Shown here: positions 44,737-54,385 of the stretch, in pieces
How the letters are laid out: each line of letters starts with the position of its first letter
Position numbering within the stretch: the first letter of the stretch is position 1
Assembly (NCBI GenBank): GCA_030654075.1
Contig: JAURYB010000084.1
Coordinates: 62,001-126,000 of the forward strand
Direction: 5' to 3'
DNA: 64,000 nucleotides
From: Bacteroidales bacterium
GTDB taxonomy: Bacteria; Bacteroidota; Bacteroidia; Bacteroidales; UBA4417
The notes under the pieces: generated by a model
Database searches by the model: none
What the model saw: the letters and a program-made list of their open reading frames with translations, nothing else
What the model was told of the DNA's origin: nothing
Made by a program: the position numbers and the translations under genes

Positions 44737-47121
44737 ATGAAATCAATCAAACTTCTGAAGCTAACAGTTTTTTTGTTTTGTGTTTTAAACGTCAGCTCAA
44801 CTTTTGCTGAAAGTTGGACCCCTTTATATAATGGAATAGGTAACTATTTGAAATCGATTTTTTTTGTCAATGCCAATACAGGCTACATAGTAGGAAATGG
44901 ATCAGTACTAAAAACCACGGATGGGGGCAACTCATGGAAAGAAATCATAAATAACAATGTTGATCATTTATTTTCTGTTTGTTTCACCGATGACACCACT
45001 GGATATGCAACAGGCGGATTTTGGGAAGGATACATTCTAAAAACCACCGATGGAGGTAGTACCTGGAATGTGCAAATCTATACTGATGAATGGTTCTATT
45101 CAATACATTTTACTGATAAAAATACAGGTTATGCGGTAGGAAGCGGGGGTAAAATTTTAAAAACCATCAATGGTGGCAGCACGTGGGAAAATCAAACATC
45201 CAATACTGAAAACTCGTTATCTTCCGTTTATTTTATAAATAGTAATACAGGTTTTGCTGTTGGAGCTGAAGGGACTATTTTAAAAACCACCGATGGAGGC
45301 AATATCTGGATTTCACAAAATTCCGGTACTTCAAATGAATTAATATCAGTACATTTTAATGCTGATAATAAAGGATTTGTTGTTGGTAGTGGTGGAGTTA
45401 TTCTAAAAACTAGTGACGGCACTACATGGGTTTCACAGTATTCTGGTACTTTGAATTATTTAACTTGTGTTTTTTCAATTGATACTAATACATGCATAGT
45501 AGGGGGAAGTGAAGGAATAATTCTGAAAACTATAAACGGGGGTAGCACATGGGAAACACAAAACTCCGGAACAGCTAAAAATTTAGAATCAATAATTTTC
45601 ATTGATGAAAATACAGGATTTGCAGCAGGAGATGAGGGAGCCATTCTTAAAACCATCAATAAAGGTGATACATGGGATATTTATACCTCCGGGAAAGGAA
45701 ATTATTTAAGTTCTGTATTTTTTACTGATTCCAAAACAGGCTATATAGTTGGAGATGAAGGTACCATACAAAAAACCACTAATGGCGGCAACACCTGGGA
45801 AGCACAAGTTTCGGATACCTCGGTTAATTTTTATTCTGTTTATTTTACCAATACTAAAACAGGTTTTGCTGTGGGGCATAGTGGAAGTTTGCTATCAATA
45901 GCTCACTACGAAGGGGGAGTTTATATAGGTGACGTTGGTGTTGGAGGTCGTATTTTTAAAACATCAGATGGGGGTAACACCTGGATATCTCAATCCGTCC
46001 CTTCCGGCACAAGTGAGTTAAGATCTGTTTATTTTACCGACGCCAATACCGGGTATGCAACAGGATATTTGGGAATTATCCTGAAAACCACCGATGGTGG
46101 CAATACCTGGGTATTTCAGACAATGAGCACAAGCAACGCATTGTATAATTCTTTATATTTTTTAGATTCCAATATCGGTTATGCTGTAGGTTACGGAGGA
46201 CCCTCGTTTCCTCAGGTTATACTAAAAACGAATGATGGTGGTGGTATATGGACCGTAAAAAGTTTAGCACTGACAGGACAATTAAAGTCCGTCTTTTTTA
46301 CTGACCTCAATACTGGCTTTGTAGTGAGTGATCGTGGATATATCATTAAAACTATCGATGGAGGAAACACATGGAGTGAAATGGTGAATACAACTTCTAA
46401 TCTAAATTCCGTGTTTTTCACCAAGGCCGATACAGGATATGTTGTAGGAACAGGCGGAACTATTCTCAAAACAACTGATGGTGGTATCACTTGGTTTACA
46501 GAGACTTCAGGCACTTCAAATGATTTAAATTCCGTTTACTTTACCGATGTAAATACAGGGTATGCCGTTGGAGGACTTGGAACCATCCTTAAATATTCTG
46601 GTTCAGATTTGCTTCTAACAATTTCAACAAATACCTTGACCATTGTAGCAGAAGCCAACAGTACGAAAACATTTGATATTTTCTCAAATACCGATTGGAC
46701 GGTATCAAGTAATCAAACCTGGTTATCGGCAAGCAGTAGTTCAGGTATCGGAAATTCTACGATAACATTGACTGCGGCAGCAAATCCAAGTGCAGCATCA
46801 AGAACGGCAACTGTAACGGTAATAGGAACCGGAGTGACAACACAAACTATTACAGTTACCCAGGACGGTCAAACTACAGGCTTATCAACCATTTCAGAGA
46901 AGGATTTTGTAATTTATCCTAATCCGGCAAGTACTATTTTGTATTTTAGTTCCAAAGCAGAAAACGTCCTAATTTCCATTTATGATTTAGGCGGTAAACT
47001 GGTTTTAATCAAGCAAATTAACAGTAATCAAATTAGTATCAGTAATTTGCCGAAGGGTCTTTATGCAATCAGAATTCAAAATTACAGAGGAATTGTTACA
47101 AAGAAATTTGTAAAACAATAG
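44737..47121 (+). CDS. T9SS-secreted Ycf48-like propeller protein with a BACON domain
   Basis: 794 residues with a signal peptide (LLKLTVFLFCVLNVSSTFA). Thirteen copies of the motif (I)LKTTDGGNTW and a fourteenth degenerate one run from about residue 55 to 620, spaced about 43 residues, which is more than one propeller can hold. Residues about 625-710 are a BACON-like domain (FDIFSNTDWTVSSNQTWLSA and ATVTVIGTG). The C-terminal 70 residues are a T9SS sorting tail (FVIYPNPASTILYFSSKAEN ... GIVTKKFVKQ), nearly the same at its end as in the preceding gene. Probably co-expressed with it (49 nt apart). Confidence 0.87.
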   Translation: MKSIKLLKLTVFLFCVLNVSSTFAESWTPLYNGIGNYLKSIFFVNANTGYIVGNGSVLKTTDGGNSWKEIINNNVDHLFSVCFTDDTTGYATGGFWEGYILKTTDGGSTWNVQIYTDEWFYSIHFTDKNTGYAVGSGGKILKTINGGSTWENQTSNTENSLSSVYFINSNTGFAVGAEGTILKTTDGGNIWISQNSGTSNELISVHFNADNKGFVVGSGGVILKTSDGTTWVSQYSGTLNYLTCVFSIDTNTCIVGGSEGIILKTINGGSTWETQNSGTAKNLESIIFIDENTGFAAGDEGAILKTINKGDTWDIYTSGKGNYLSSVFFTDSKTGYIVGDEGTIQKTTNGGNTWEAQVSDTSVNFYSVYFTNTKTGFAVGHSGSLLSIAHYEGGVYIGDVGVGGRIFKTSDGGNTWISQSVPSGTSELRSVYFTDANTGYATGYLGIILKTTDGGNTWVFQTMSTSNALYNSLYFLDSNIGYAVGYGGPSFPQVILKTNDGGGIWTVKSLALTGQLKSVFFTDLNTGFVVSDRGYIIKTIDGGNTWSEMVNTTSNLNSVFFTKADTGYVVGTGGTILKTTDGGITWFTETSGTSNDLNSVYFTDVNTGYAVGGLGTILKYSGSDLLLTISTNTLTIVAEANSTKTFDIFSNTDWTVSSNQTWLSASSSSGIGNSTITLTAAANPSAASRTATVTVIGTGVTTQTITVTQDGQTTGLSTISEKDFVIYPNPASTILYFSSKAENVLISIYDLGGKLVLIKQINSNQISISNLPKGLYAIRIQNYRGIVTKKFVKQ

Positions 47122-47180
47122 ATTGCCTATCTGACTCGGAGCTACTATTCTTATCCACAAAATATCTCATTTTCAATGAG

Positions 47181-47213
47181 TTTGTAATTGTATCAATAAA
47201 AAGACTACCTTTG
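47181..47213 (+). promoter_or_regulatory. Promoter of the DEAD-box helicase gene
   Basis: TTTG (47181-47184), 21 nt, TACCTTTG (47206-47213): a good Bacteroidota consensus. It lies about 190 nt before the start codon. Confidence 0.72.
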
Positions 47214-47221
47214 CCGCATTA

Positions 47222-47407
47222 ACTGACATTCGCAATCTAAGACGAGCGAACAGGGGATCAACCCTATGCATGTTGCCTTGAATTCTTCCGGGCACTTAAT
47301 TTGGGAATGCGTATTCCCAATTTCTACCGATTAAAACTTTGCCCTGCGAAAGAATTTCTGAGAACCTTGTCTGTTCTCTTAATTTATATTTCATTACTAA
47401 ACCATTT
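47222..47407 (+). promoter_or_regulatory. Long 5' leader of the helicase mRNA
   Basis: About 186 nt between the predicted transcription start and the ATG. It contains a perfect 8-bp hairpin with a four-base loop (TTGGGAAT GCGT ATTCCCAA, about 47299-47318). Long leaders on DEAD-box helicase mRNAs are often cold-responsive; no known RNA family was recognised. Confidence 0.45.
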
Positions 47408-48664
47408 ATGCAATTCGAATCACTGAACATCATTGAACCCATTTTAAAAGCTGTAAAAGAAGAAGGTTACACCATCCCAACACCCATACAAGCAGAATCC
47501 ATACCCATTATTTTACGTGGCACCGACCTTATCGGCAGCGCACAAACCGGAACCGGAAAAACAGCAGCCTTTGCCATTCCTATCCTCCAGTTACTAAGCG
47601 AGAACAAAGTTTACGACCGGAAACGGAAAATCCGTAGCCTGATCGTTACTCCTACACGAGAACTTGCCATACAAATCGGCGAAAGTTTTAACGCTTACGG
47701 CCGACATACAGGATTAACCAATACCGTAATTTTCGGTGGAGTAAATCAAAACCCTCAAACAAATACCTTACTTCGCGGAGTTGATATTGTTATCGCAACT
47801 CCGGGCCGTCTTCTGGACCTGATTAACCAGGGTTTTATGAACCTTCGGGATGTGGAAATTCTTGTTCTGGATGAAGCCGACCGCATGCTCGACATGGGTT
47901 TTATCCATGATGTAAAACGAATAATAGCCCTGGTTCCTAAAAAGAGACAATCCCTTTTCTTCTCAGCTACCATGCCGGCTGAAATCGTTAAACTGGCTGC
48001 AACCATACTGCATAATCCATCTAGGGTTTCGGTTACTCCGGTTTCGTCAACGGTTGAAATTATTAATCAATATGTTTACTTTGTAGACAAAGGGAATAAA
48101 CCCTCATTACTTGTAAATATTCTGAGAGATGAAAATATTAAAACTGCCCTTGTTTTCACACGTACCAAGCATGGCGCTGACAAAGTTGTGAAAATCCTTC
48201 TAAAGAACAATATTGCCGCAGAGGCAATTCATGGTAACAAAGCACAGAATGCCCGTCAGCGAGCGTTAAACAATTTCAAAGCACAGACTACCCGTGTTTT
48301 AGTAGCTACTGATATTGCCGCCCGCGGTATTGATGTGGATGACCTGGAATATGTAATCAATTTCGAGATGTCGAATATTGCCGAAACCTATGTTCACCGT
48401 ATCGGCCGGACCGGAAGAGCCGGTGCCAAAGGAACCGCCTATTCGTTTTGCGATGCCGAAGAAAAGGAATTCCTGCGCGATGTGGAAAAACTGATAAACA
48501 AAAGAATTCCTGTTATTGATAATCATCCTTTCCCTTTGATGGATCACAATCCTGTAAAGGAAAAGAAACAACAGGGAAGAGGAAATTCAGGACACCAGGC
48601 GCCAAGGCCTGTTGCTGCTGCCAATACCAGAAGGTGGGCGGGGAGATCGAATACTTCGAGATAA
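47408..48664 (+). CDS. DEAD-box ATP-dependent RNA helicase, RhlE-like
   Basis: 418 residues from ATG 47408, where MQFESLNIIEPILKAVKEEG is the normal start of the family; an upstream in-frame codon would only add an unstructured piece. Q motif PTPIQAESIP, motif I AQTGTGKTAAF, Ia PTRELA, II DEAD (in VLDEADRMLDMGF), III SAT, and VI YVHRIGRTGRAG are all intact. The short basic tail (KKQQGRGNSGHQAPRP) is typical of RhlE-like proteins that remodel rRNA or mRNA. The long leader suggests regulation after transcription. Confidence 0.95.
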   Translation: MQFESLNIIEPILKAVKEEGYTIPTPIQAESIPIILRGTDLIGSAQTGTGKTAAFAIPILQLLSENKVYDRKRKIRSLIVTPTRELAIQIGESFNAYGRHTGLTNTVIFGGVNQNPQTNTLLRGVDIVIATPGRLLDLINQGFMNLRDVEILVLDEADRMLDMGFIHDVKRIIALVPKKRQSLFFSATMPAEIVKLAATILHNPSRVSVTPVSSTVEIINQYVYFVDKGNKPSLLVNILRDENIKTALVFTRTKHGADKVVKILLKNNIAAEAIHGNKAQNARQRALNNFKAQTTRVLVATDIAARGIDVDDLEYVINFEMSNIAETYVHRIGRTGRAGAKGTAYSFCDAEEKEFLRDVEKLINKRIPVIDNHPFPLMDHNPVKEKKQQGRGNSGHQAPRPVAAANTRRWAGRSNTSR

Positions 48665-48725
48665 GATTTGTTTTTAAATTGCTAGTTGCTGTCACAGATG
48701 GACTGTTGAAGCAAAAAAAACCGAC

Positions 48726-49034
48726 TTACTTTTTCTTAAAAACAGGATTATTCGAAAGCAATCTTGAACTGTGGTGAACTGTCAAAATAAAAGCGGACTC
48801 TTTCGTCTTGGTTTGATAAATAATCCGGTAGTTACCTGTAATAATTTCCCTGATATCGTTTTGTCCAACTTCTGGAACAATTCTTCCGATTAACCGATTG
48901 GCTTCAATAAGTCTAGCCATTTCGATAAGCTTTTCAAGGGTTAATTTTGCATATTTTGAGGAATCTTTGGAGATATATTCTCCGATTTCTTCAAGGCCTT
49001 TCAACGATCTGGCTGTCCAAATTACTTTAACCAT
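48726..49034 (-). CDS. ParE/RelE-family toxin
   Basis: 102 residues with the family pattern: IWTARSLKGLEEIGEYIS at the N-terminus, then VPEVGQNDIREIITGNYRII, where the last Arg and Tyr are typical of the ParE fold. It follows its antitoxin gene and overlaps it by 13 nt, so the two are co-translated. Whether it targets gyrase (ParE) or mRNA on the ribosome (RelE) cannot be told from sequence. Confidence 0.88.
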   Translation of the reverse strand: MVKVIWTARSLKGLEEIGEYISKDSSKYAKLTLEKLIEMARLIEANRLIGRIVPEVGQNDIREIITGNYRIIYQTKTKESAFILTVHHSSRLLSNNPVFKKK

Positions 49035-49204
49035 TTGTTAAGCTTTTCTTTAACCTCTTCAGTAGTATAAATATTCCCGTCTTCAACATCCTTTAATCCC
49101 TGTTCAATCTTATCCAGCATAATCATTCTGTCTATCACCTGGTCAATGGTTAAATTATCAGGCAATGTATCGATTGTCTTTTTTATTTTGTCTTTTGTGA
49201 GCAT
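49022..49204 (-). CDS. Antitoxin of the ParE/RelE-type module
   Basis: 60 residues, acidic and helical: TKDKIKKTIDTLPDNLTIDQ at the start and YTTEEVKEKLNKWLK at the end. The length, the overlap with the toxin gene and the order (antitoxin first) are what expected of this module type. No DNA-binding motif is obvious in so short a protein. Confidence 0.8.
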   Translation of the reverse strand: MLTKDKIKKTIDTLPDNLTIDQVIDRMIMLDKIEQGLKDVEDGNIYTTEEVKEKLNKWLK

Positions 49205-49322
49205 GTCTTTTCTTTTTACAAATTTACAGATTTTTCGAGGAGAATGATCAATAAATCAAATCGGCTTTATCTGAATTATGAAAACCTGTTTAATTCCAAC
49301 TATAAATAAAATTAATCTTGCA

Positions 49323-51101
49323 CTACTGACTTTCATCACAAAACCTTATATCCTTAATATTTAATTGGATATTCTTTACCCCGTTCCATTCGTTTTCCTC
49401 GATATGGTAACAGATATTCATGCTTTGACCTTTTTGAATCAAATCAAATTTTTCGCCCTGCTGGAAAGCAATTCCCGAATATGGATCACTACGTACGGAT
49501 TCCTGGTAAACAGTCATTTTAACATGGTTTTTACCCACAATACGGGCATGACCGGAATCCACCGTATCGCGGGTCATAAAAACCGGCGACATATTTCCAG
49601 GGCCAAAAGGAGCAAACTGTTTTAGTATCCGAAGGAATTTGGGTGTGATCTGGTTCAGATTTACTTCAAGATCAACCTCCACTTCAGGAATCAGCATTTC
49701 ATCTGTTATACTTGCTGATACTATTGAATTAAATCTTTCCCTGAATGGCTTCAGGTTTTCGGGTTTCATGGATAATCCAGCCGCGTACATATGCCCGCCA
49801 AAGTGTTCAAGTAAATCGCTACAGGCATCTATAGCATCGTATACATCAAAATCCTTTACTGAACGTGCTGATCCGGTAATCAATCCATTCGATTGAGTTA
49901 AAACCACCGTTGGACGATAATACGATTCTGTCAGTCGCGAAGCAACAATTCCAATCACTCCTTTGTGCCAGTCGGGATTAAAAACCACGGTTGCCCTGGC
50001 TTTGCGAAGCTTATCATCTTTATTAATAATGTCGAGGGCTTCCAGCGTAATCTGTGTATCAAGCGTACGGCGTTCTGTATTAAAATCGTTGATGGTCTGG
50101 GCTATACTAACGGCAGTTTCCATATCAGGCGAAACCAGCAATTTCACCGAATTACGACCACTTTCGATACGTCCTGCGGCATTTATGCGCGGGCCAACCA
50201 CGAAAACCATATCGCTTATGGTAAGCTCTCGGCTGAATAGCAAGCCAGCCTCAGCTCCTTCTTTTTTAATTTCATCTTCGGGTTTGCGAACAATATTGGC
50301 TACACCTAAAATGGATTCAATTCCCGGTCTTGGATTAGTATTAATAAGCTTTAACCCGAAATGAGCAAGAATACGGTTTTCTCCAATTATAGGAACTATA
50401 TCAGAAGCAATGCTGATTGTAACCAGGTCGAGGAATTTATATAAACTATCGAAGGGAATATCATGCGTTTGTGCATAAGCCTGTATCAGTTTAAAACCCA
50501 CGCCGCATCCACAAAGCTCATTAAACGGATAGGTGGAATCAATTCGTTTGGCATCAAGAACTGCTACTGCTTCGGGCAATTCATCGCCCGGCCGGTGGTG
50601 ATCGCAGATAATGAAATCGATCCCCCGTTCGTTCGCGTATTTTACTTTGTCAACAGACTTAATTCCACAATCGAGGGCTATAATCAGTGCAAAATTTTCT
50701 TTTTGAGCATAATCAATTCCCTGGAATGAAATGCCATATCCTTCGCTGTACCTGTCTGGTATATAATAATCGAGATGTTCAAATCCATTTTCTTTCAGAA
50801 AGGCATATACCAGAGCAACAGCCGTGGTTCCATCCACATCGTAATCGCCGTAAACCATTATTTTTTGATTATTGGCTTTGGCGGATTCAATGCGATTGAT
50901 CGCTTTGTCCATGTCGTTAAGCAGGAAAGGATCGTGCAATTGCGATAATTCGGGTCTAAAATATGCTTTTGCCTCTTCAAAACTGGTAACGCCGCGTTGC
51001 ACCAACAATTCAGCAAGTGCGTTTTCAATCCCCAATTCTCCGGCAATACCCGAAACCAGGGATGTGTCACCTTTTTGCTTTAGTACCCAGCGTTTTTCCA
51101 T
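49323..51101 (-). CDS. recJ: Single-stranded-DNA-specific exonuclease RecJ
   Basis: 592 residues, the usual length. DHH-family motifs are intact: VYGDYDVDGTTAVALVY, IIALDCGIKSVDKVKY and FIICDHHRPGDELPEAV, and the DHHA1 part with GGHMYAAGLSM. It degrades single-stranded DNA 5' to 3' in repair and recombination. It lies about 120 nt downstream of the ABC permease gene and probably has its own promoter. Confidence 0.95.
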   Translation of the reverse strand: MEKRWVLKQKGDTSLVSGIAGELGIENALAELLVQRGVTSFEEAKAYFRPELSQLHDPFLLNDMDKAINRIESAKANNQKIMVYGDYDVDGTTAVALVYAFLKENGFEHLDYYIPDRYSEGYGISFQGIDYAQKENFALIIALDCGIKSVDKVKYANERGIDFIICDHHRPGDELPEAVAVLDAKRIDSTYPFNELCGCGVGFKLIQAYAQTHDIPFDSLYKFLDLVTISIASDIVPIIGENRILAHFGLKLINTNPRPGIESILGVANIVRKPEDEIKKEGAEAGLLFSRELTISDMVFVVGPRINAAGRIESGRNSVKLLVSPDMETAVSIAQTINDFNTERRTLDTQITLEALDIINKDDKLRKARATVVFNPDWHKGVIGIVASRLTESYYRPTVVLTQSNGLITGSARSVKDFDVYDAIDACSDLLEHFGGHMYAAGLSMKPENLKPFRERFNSIVSASITDEMLIPEVEVDLEVNLNQITPKFLRILKQFAPFGPGNMSPVFMTRDTVDSGHARIVGKNHVKMTVYQESVRSDPYSGIAFQQGEKFDLIQKGQSMNICYHIEENEWNGVKNIQLNIKDIRFCDESQ

Positions 51102-51218
51102 ATAGTAAGCCCTTAGGCAAAAATATAATAATAATTGTAAAATGGAATTGCTTTTTTTGATTAATGGATCAAAAAAAGGAATATCGCCAGTAAAAGCAAT
51201 ACCCTTAAAAAAGCAATT

Positions 51219-52469
51219 TTAAAATGTTGAACGCATCGCGTCAACAGGATCGAGGCGCGAAGCTGACCAAGCAGGGAATAATCCGGAAATCAAACCAATA
51301 ACTGCAGATACCGAAAGCCCCAGTACAATATTCTTGACACTCAGAACGATCTCCATCCCCGCAAAATTTGTGACCAGCACCGTTCCAATATAAATTAGGA
51401 GCAAACCAAACAAACCACCCAGCATCGACAGGAATACGGCTTCGAAAAGAAATTGCTGCAAAATGAAAGCATTCCTGGCACCTAAGGATTTCTGGATACC
51501 AATCTGAGCTGTACGCTCTTTTACCGAAACAAACATAATATTTGCAATTCCAAATCCACCTACCAGCAACGAAAATCCGCCGATTATCCAACCCACAATA
51601 GCAACAACTCCAAATATCTGGTCGAAACCTTTGGTGATAATGCTTGTTTCGTTTATAGCAAAATTATCTTTTGCGGTTGGTTTTACTTTACGCACCGATC
51701 GCATTATTCCGGTTAATTCATCTCGCAAGGCTTCATTCGATATATTCTTTTTCCCTTTTACCATGATGGATGAGCCAATATTGTCGCTGTTCAGATCAAT
51801 AAAGCCCCGGGCAAAATTAACGGGCAGCATAACCTGATCATCTTTCGAACCACCAAAATTATCATCCCCTTCTCTCTTAAATGTTCCGATAATCTGAACT
51901 TTGCGGCCAAATACAATCAGTTCCCTGCCGATAGGGTCTACATCACTCATCAGTTCCGTAATGATTTTAGCGCCTACAACAGCAACAGGGCTGCCACCTT
52001 GCGACTCAGAAACTGAGAAATATCTTCCGGATCCAAGGTTAATGATTTCCACTTTTTCATAATCGTGCGAAACTCCCATAACAGAAGCTCCCTCGAAAGT
52101 TACTCCATTATATTTGACGTTACGATTTGTGCCGACAATGTAGGCCACTGCATCCGACGAATTACTACGCCGTTGAATCTCCTCCATTTCGTTGAGGCTT
52201 GTCTCAGGGCGTTTCATATATTCCCACCATGCATAATTTGCATCACCCATAGCCCAGGGCCATTTTTGAACAAACAGTACATTACTGCCCAGTTCTTCAA
52301 TATTTTTCCTCAGTTTCATCTCGATACTGTCGAAAACAGTCAGAACTGAAATAACAGAAAATATACCTATTGTTATTCCTAACAACGACAAAAAAGTCCG
52401 AACCTTGTTGGCAACTATAGCGCGCATTGCAAATGCAAACGACTCACGAATCAACCTTAGAAAAAGCAT
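51219..52469 (-). CDS. MacB-like ABC transporter permease (FtsX superfamily)
   Basis: 416 residues. One membrane helix near the N-terminus (TFLSLLGITIGIFSVISVLT), a large MacB-PCD periplasmic domain (about 45-280) and three helices at the C-terminal FtsX domain, ending GLFPAWSASRLDPVDAMRS, which is the family's typical last motif. No ATPase or adaptor gene is next to it, so its partners must be encoded elsewhere. Likely substrates of the family are lipoproteins, peptides or signals. Confidence 0.9.
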   Translation of the reverse strand: MLFLRLIRESFAFAMRAIVANKVRTFLSLLGITIGIFSVISVLTVFDSIEMKLRKNIEELGSNVLFVQKWPWAMGDANYAWWEYMKRPETSLNEMEEIQRRSNSSDAVAYIVGTNRNVKYNGVTFEGASVMGVSHDYEKVEIINLGSGRYFSVSESQGGSPVAVVGAKIITELMSDVDPIGRELIVFGRKVQIIGTFKREGDDNFGGSKDDQVMLPVNFARGFIDLNSDNIGSSIMVKGKKNISNEALRDELTGIMRSVRKVKPTAKDNFAINETSIITKGFDQIFGVVAIVGWIIGGFSLLVGGFGIANIMFVSVKERTAQIGIQKSLGARNAFILQQFLFEAVFLSMLGGLFGLLLIYIGTVLVTNFAGMEIVLSVKNIVLGLSVSAVIGLISGLFPAWSASRLDPVDAMRSTF

Positions 52470-52781
52470 GGTATGATAAATATTTTAATGTTATTTTAAT
52501 TATGAAATGGTTTTTTAAAAGAGCCCCGTGCTATGTATCTTAGGATATAAGCCGGAACCCGGAACCTGGGAACTATGGAATGTAATTAAAATTCCAAAAT
52601 TAATAAAAAAGTTATTGGACAGAATTGTCTCCAACTCTCGTGTAAAATTACACACAAATTTGATCTTATGAACTTTTATGAATTACTTTCGATAATTATT
52701 GAGTAATTTTCGCGTTTTCATACAAATCCTGCCCAAATATTTAATAAAATTGCATCTTCTTTCTCAAAAGCCAAAAACCTT
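52470..52781. other. Intergenic region upstream of purH
   Basis: 312 nt between divergent genes. GCCGGAACCCGGAACCTGGG (52551-52570) is a small repeat-like block; GTGTAA-AA-TTACAC (52640-52653) is a perfect small palindrome that could be an operator. No riboswitch pattern was recognised. Promoters for both genes must lie here. Confidence 0.35.
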
Positions 52782-54308
52782 ATGAATTCTATAAAACCAA
52801 TTCGCTCCGCGCTGATTTCGGTGTATCACAAAGACCATATCGACAAAATCGCAATTAAACTAAATGCTTTGGGTGTCACCATTTATTCCACCGGCGGCAC
52901 ATACGACTATATACGTGATCTGGGTATTGACGCAATAACCGTTGAAAGCCTCACATCCTATCCTTCCATTTTCGGAGGCAGGGTAAAAACCCTGCATCCT
53001 AAAGTTTTCGGCGGCATTTTATACAGGCGGGAGGAAGAACAGGACGTGAAACAAGCCGCTGAATATGAAATACCTCCTATCGACCTGGTAATTGTTGATC
53101 TATACCCCTTTGAAGCTACGGTTGCTTCCGGAGCCGAAGAAGAAGATATTATTGAAAAAATTGATATCGGCGGCATTTCGCTGATCAGGGCTGCCGCAAA
53201 AAATTATAACGATGTCATAATTGTGCCTTCGGCCGATCAATATACCGACCTGATTAAATTACTTGACGAGAAGAATGGAAACAGCGATCTGAATGACAGG
53301 TTTTATTTTGCCGCACAGGCATTTAATGTTTCATCGCATTACGATTCTGCTATTTTCAATTATTTCAACCGTAAAACAGATATTAAGGCATTTAAACAAA
53401 GTCTGAATAAAAGTGAAGTCTTACGCTATGGGGAAAATCCGCACCAGGAAGGTGTTTTTTACGGCGACTTAAGTGAAATTTTCGTACAACTTCACGGGAA
53501 AGCAATTTCGTACAATAACCTTGTTGACCTGGAAGCTGCCCAGGCCCTGATCCGCGAATTTACCGAACCCACATTTGTTATAATAAAACATACCAATGCC
53601 TGTGGTGTTGCAAGTCGTCCGACTTTGAAAGAAGCCTGGCTCGATGCCCTTGCCGGCGACCCTATTTCGGCCTTTGGCGGAGTGGTAATAACCAACCAGA
53701 TTGTTGATTTTGAAACAGCAGAAGAAGTGAATAAATTGTTCTTCGAAATAATAATTGCAACTGATTATAAAAATAATGCACTGGAACTCCTAAAGTCAAA
53801 GAAAAATAGAATAATTTTGCAGATTAAACCAGTTGATTTTCAGGCTAAACAATTTAAGTCGGTACTTAACGGGGTTATCGAGCAGCTTAAGGATACTCAT
53901 ACCGAAACTGTTGACGACCTGCAGACCGTTACTGAGGCGCAACCAGATGAACAACAGGTTAAAGATTTATTATTTGCAAATATCATTGTTAAGCATTTAA
54001 AGAGCAATGCTATTGTACTTGCCAAAAACGGTCAGCTTCTGGGTGCCGGATGTGGAATGACTTCAAGGGTTGACGCATTAAAACACGCCATTTCAAAAGC
54101 TGCTGAATTCGGCCTCGATTTGCATGGAGCTGTTATGGCCTCGGATGCCTTCTTCCCGTTTGCTGATTCTGTTGAGTTGGCTCACAAACAAGGTGTTACC
54201 GCTGTGATACAACCGGGAGGTTCGGTACGCGACGAGGATTCGGTAAACTATTGCAACCAGCATGGCTTAGCAATGGTTTTTACAGGATACAGGCATTTCA
54301 AACATTAA
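52782..54308 (+). CDS. purH: Bifunctional AICAR transformylase / IMP cyclohydrolase
   Basis: 508 residues. The N-terminal cyclohydrolase (about 1-200) shows STGGTYDYIRDLGIDAITVE and FGGRVKTLHPKVFGGILYRR; the transformylase part has RYGENPHQEGVFYGDLSEIF, VIIKHTNACGVAS and SDAFFPFADSVELAHKQGVT. It carries out the last two steps of IMP synthesis and uses AICAR, the by-product of HisF. It is not in an operon with other purine genes here. Confidence 0.97.
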   Translation: MNSIKPIRSALISVYHKDHIDKIAIKLNALGVTIYSTGGTYDYIRDLGIDAITVESLTSYPSIFGGRVKTLHPKVFGGILYRREEEQDVKQAAEYEIPPIDLVIVDLYPFEATVASGAEEEDIIEKIDIGGISLIRAAAKNYNDVIIVPSADQYTDLIKLLDEKNGNSDLNDRFYFAAQAFNVSSHYDSAIFNYFNRKTDIKAFKQSLNKSEVLRYGENPHQEGVFYGDLSEIFVQLHGKAISYNNLVDLEAAQALIREFTEPTFVIIKHTNACGVASRPTLKEAWLDALAGDPISAFGGVVITNQIVDFETAEEVNKLFFEIIIATDYKNNALELLKSKKNRIILQIKPVDFQAKQFKSVLNGVIEQLKDTHTETVDDLQTVTEAQPDEQQVKDLLFANIIVKHLKSNAIVLAKNGQLLGAGCGMTSRVDALKHAISKAAEFGLDLHGAVMASDAFFPFADSVELAHKQGVTAVIQPGGSVRDEDSVNYCNQHGLAMVFTGYRHFKH

Positions 54309-54385
54309 AACAAAATCCGGAATTTGAGCCGGGATAGATTTAAAAGTAAAACATACATTTTAAAAAAGAGGAAGAATACAAACAC

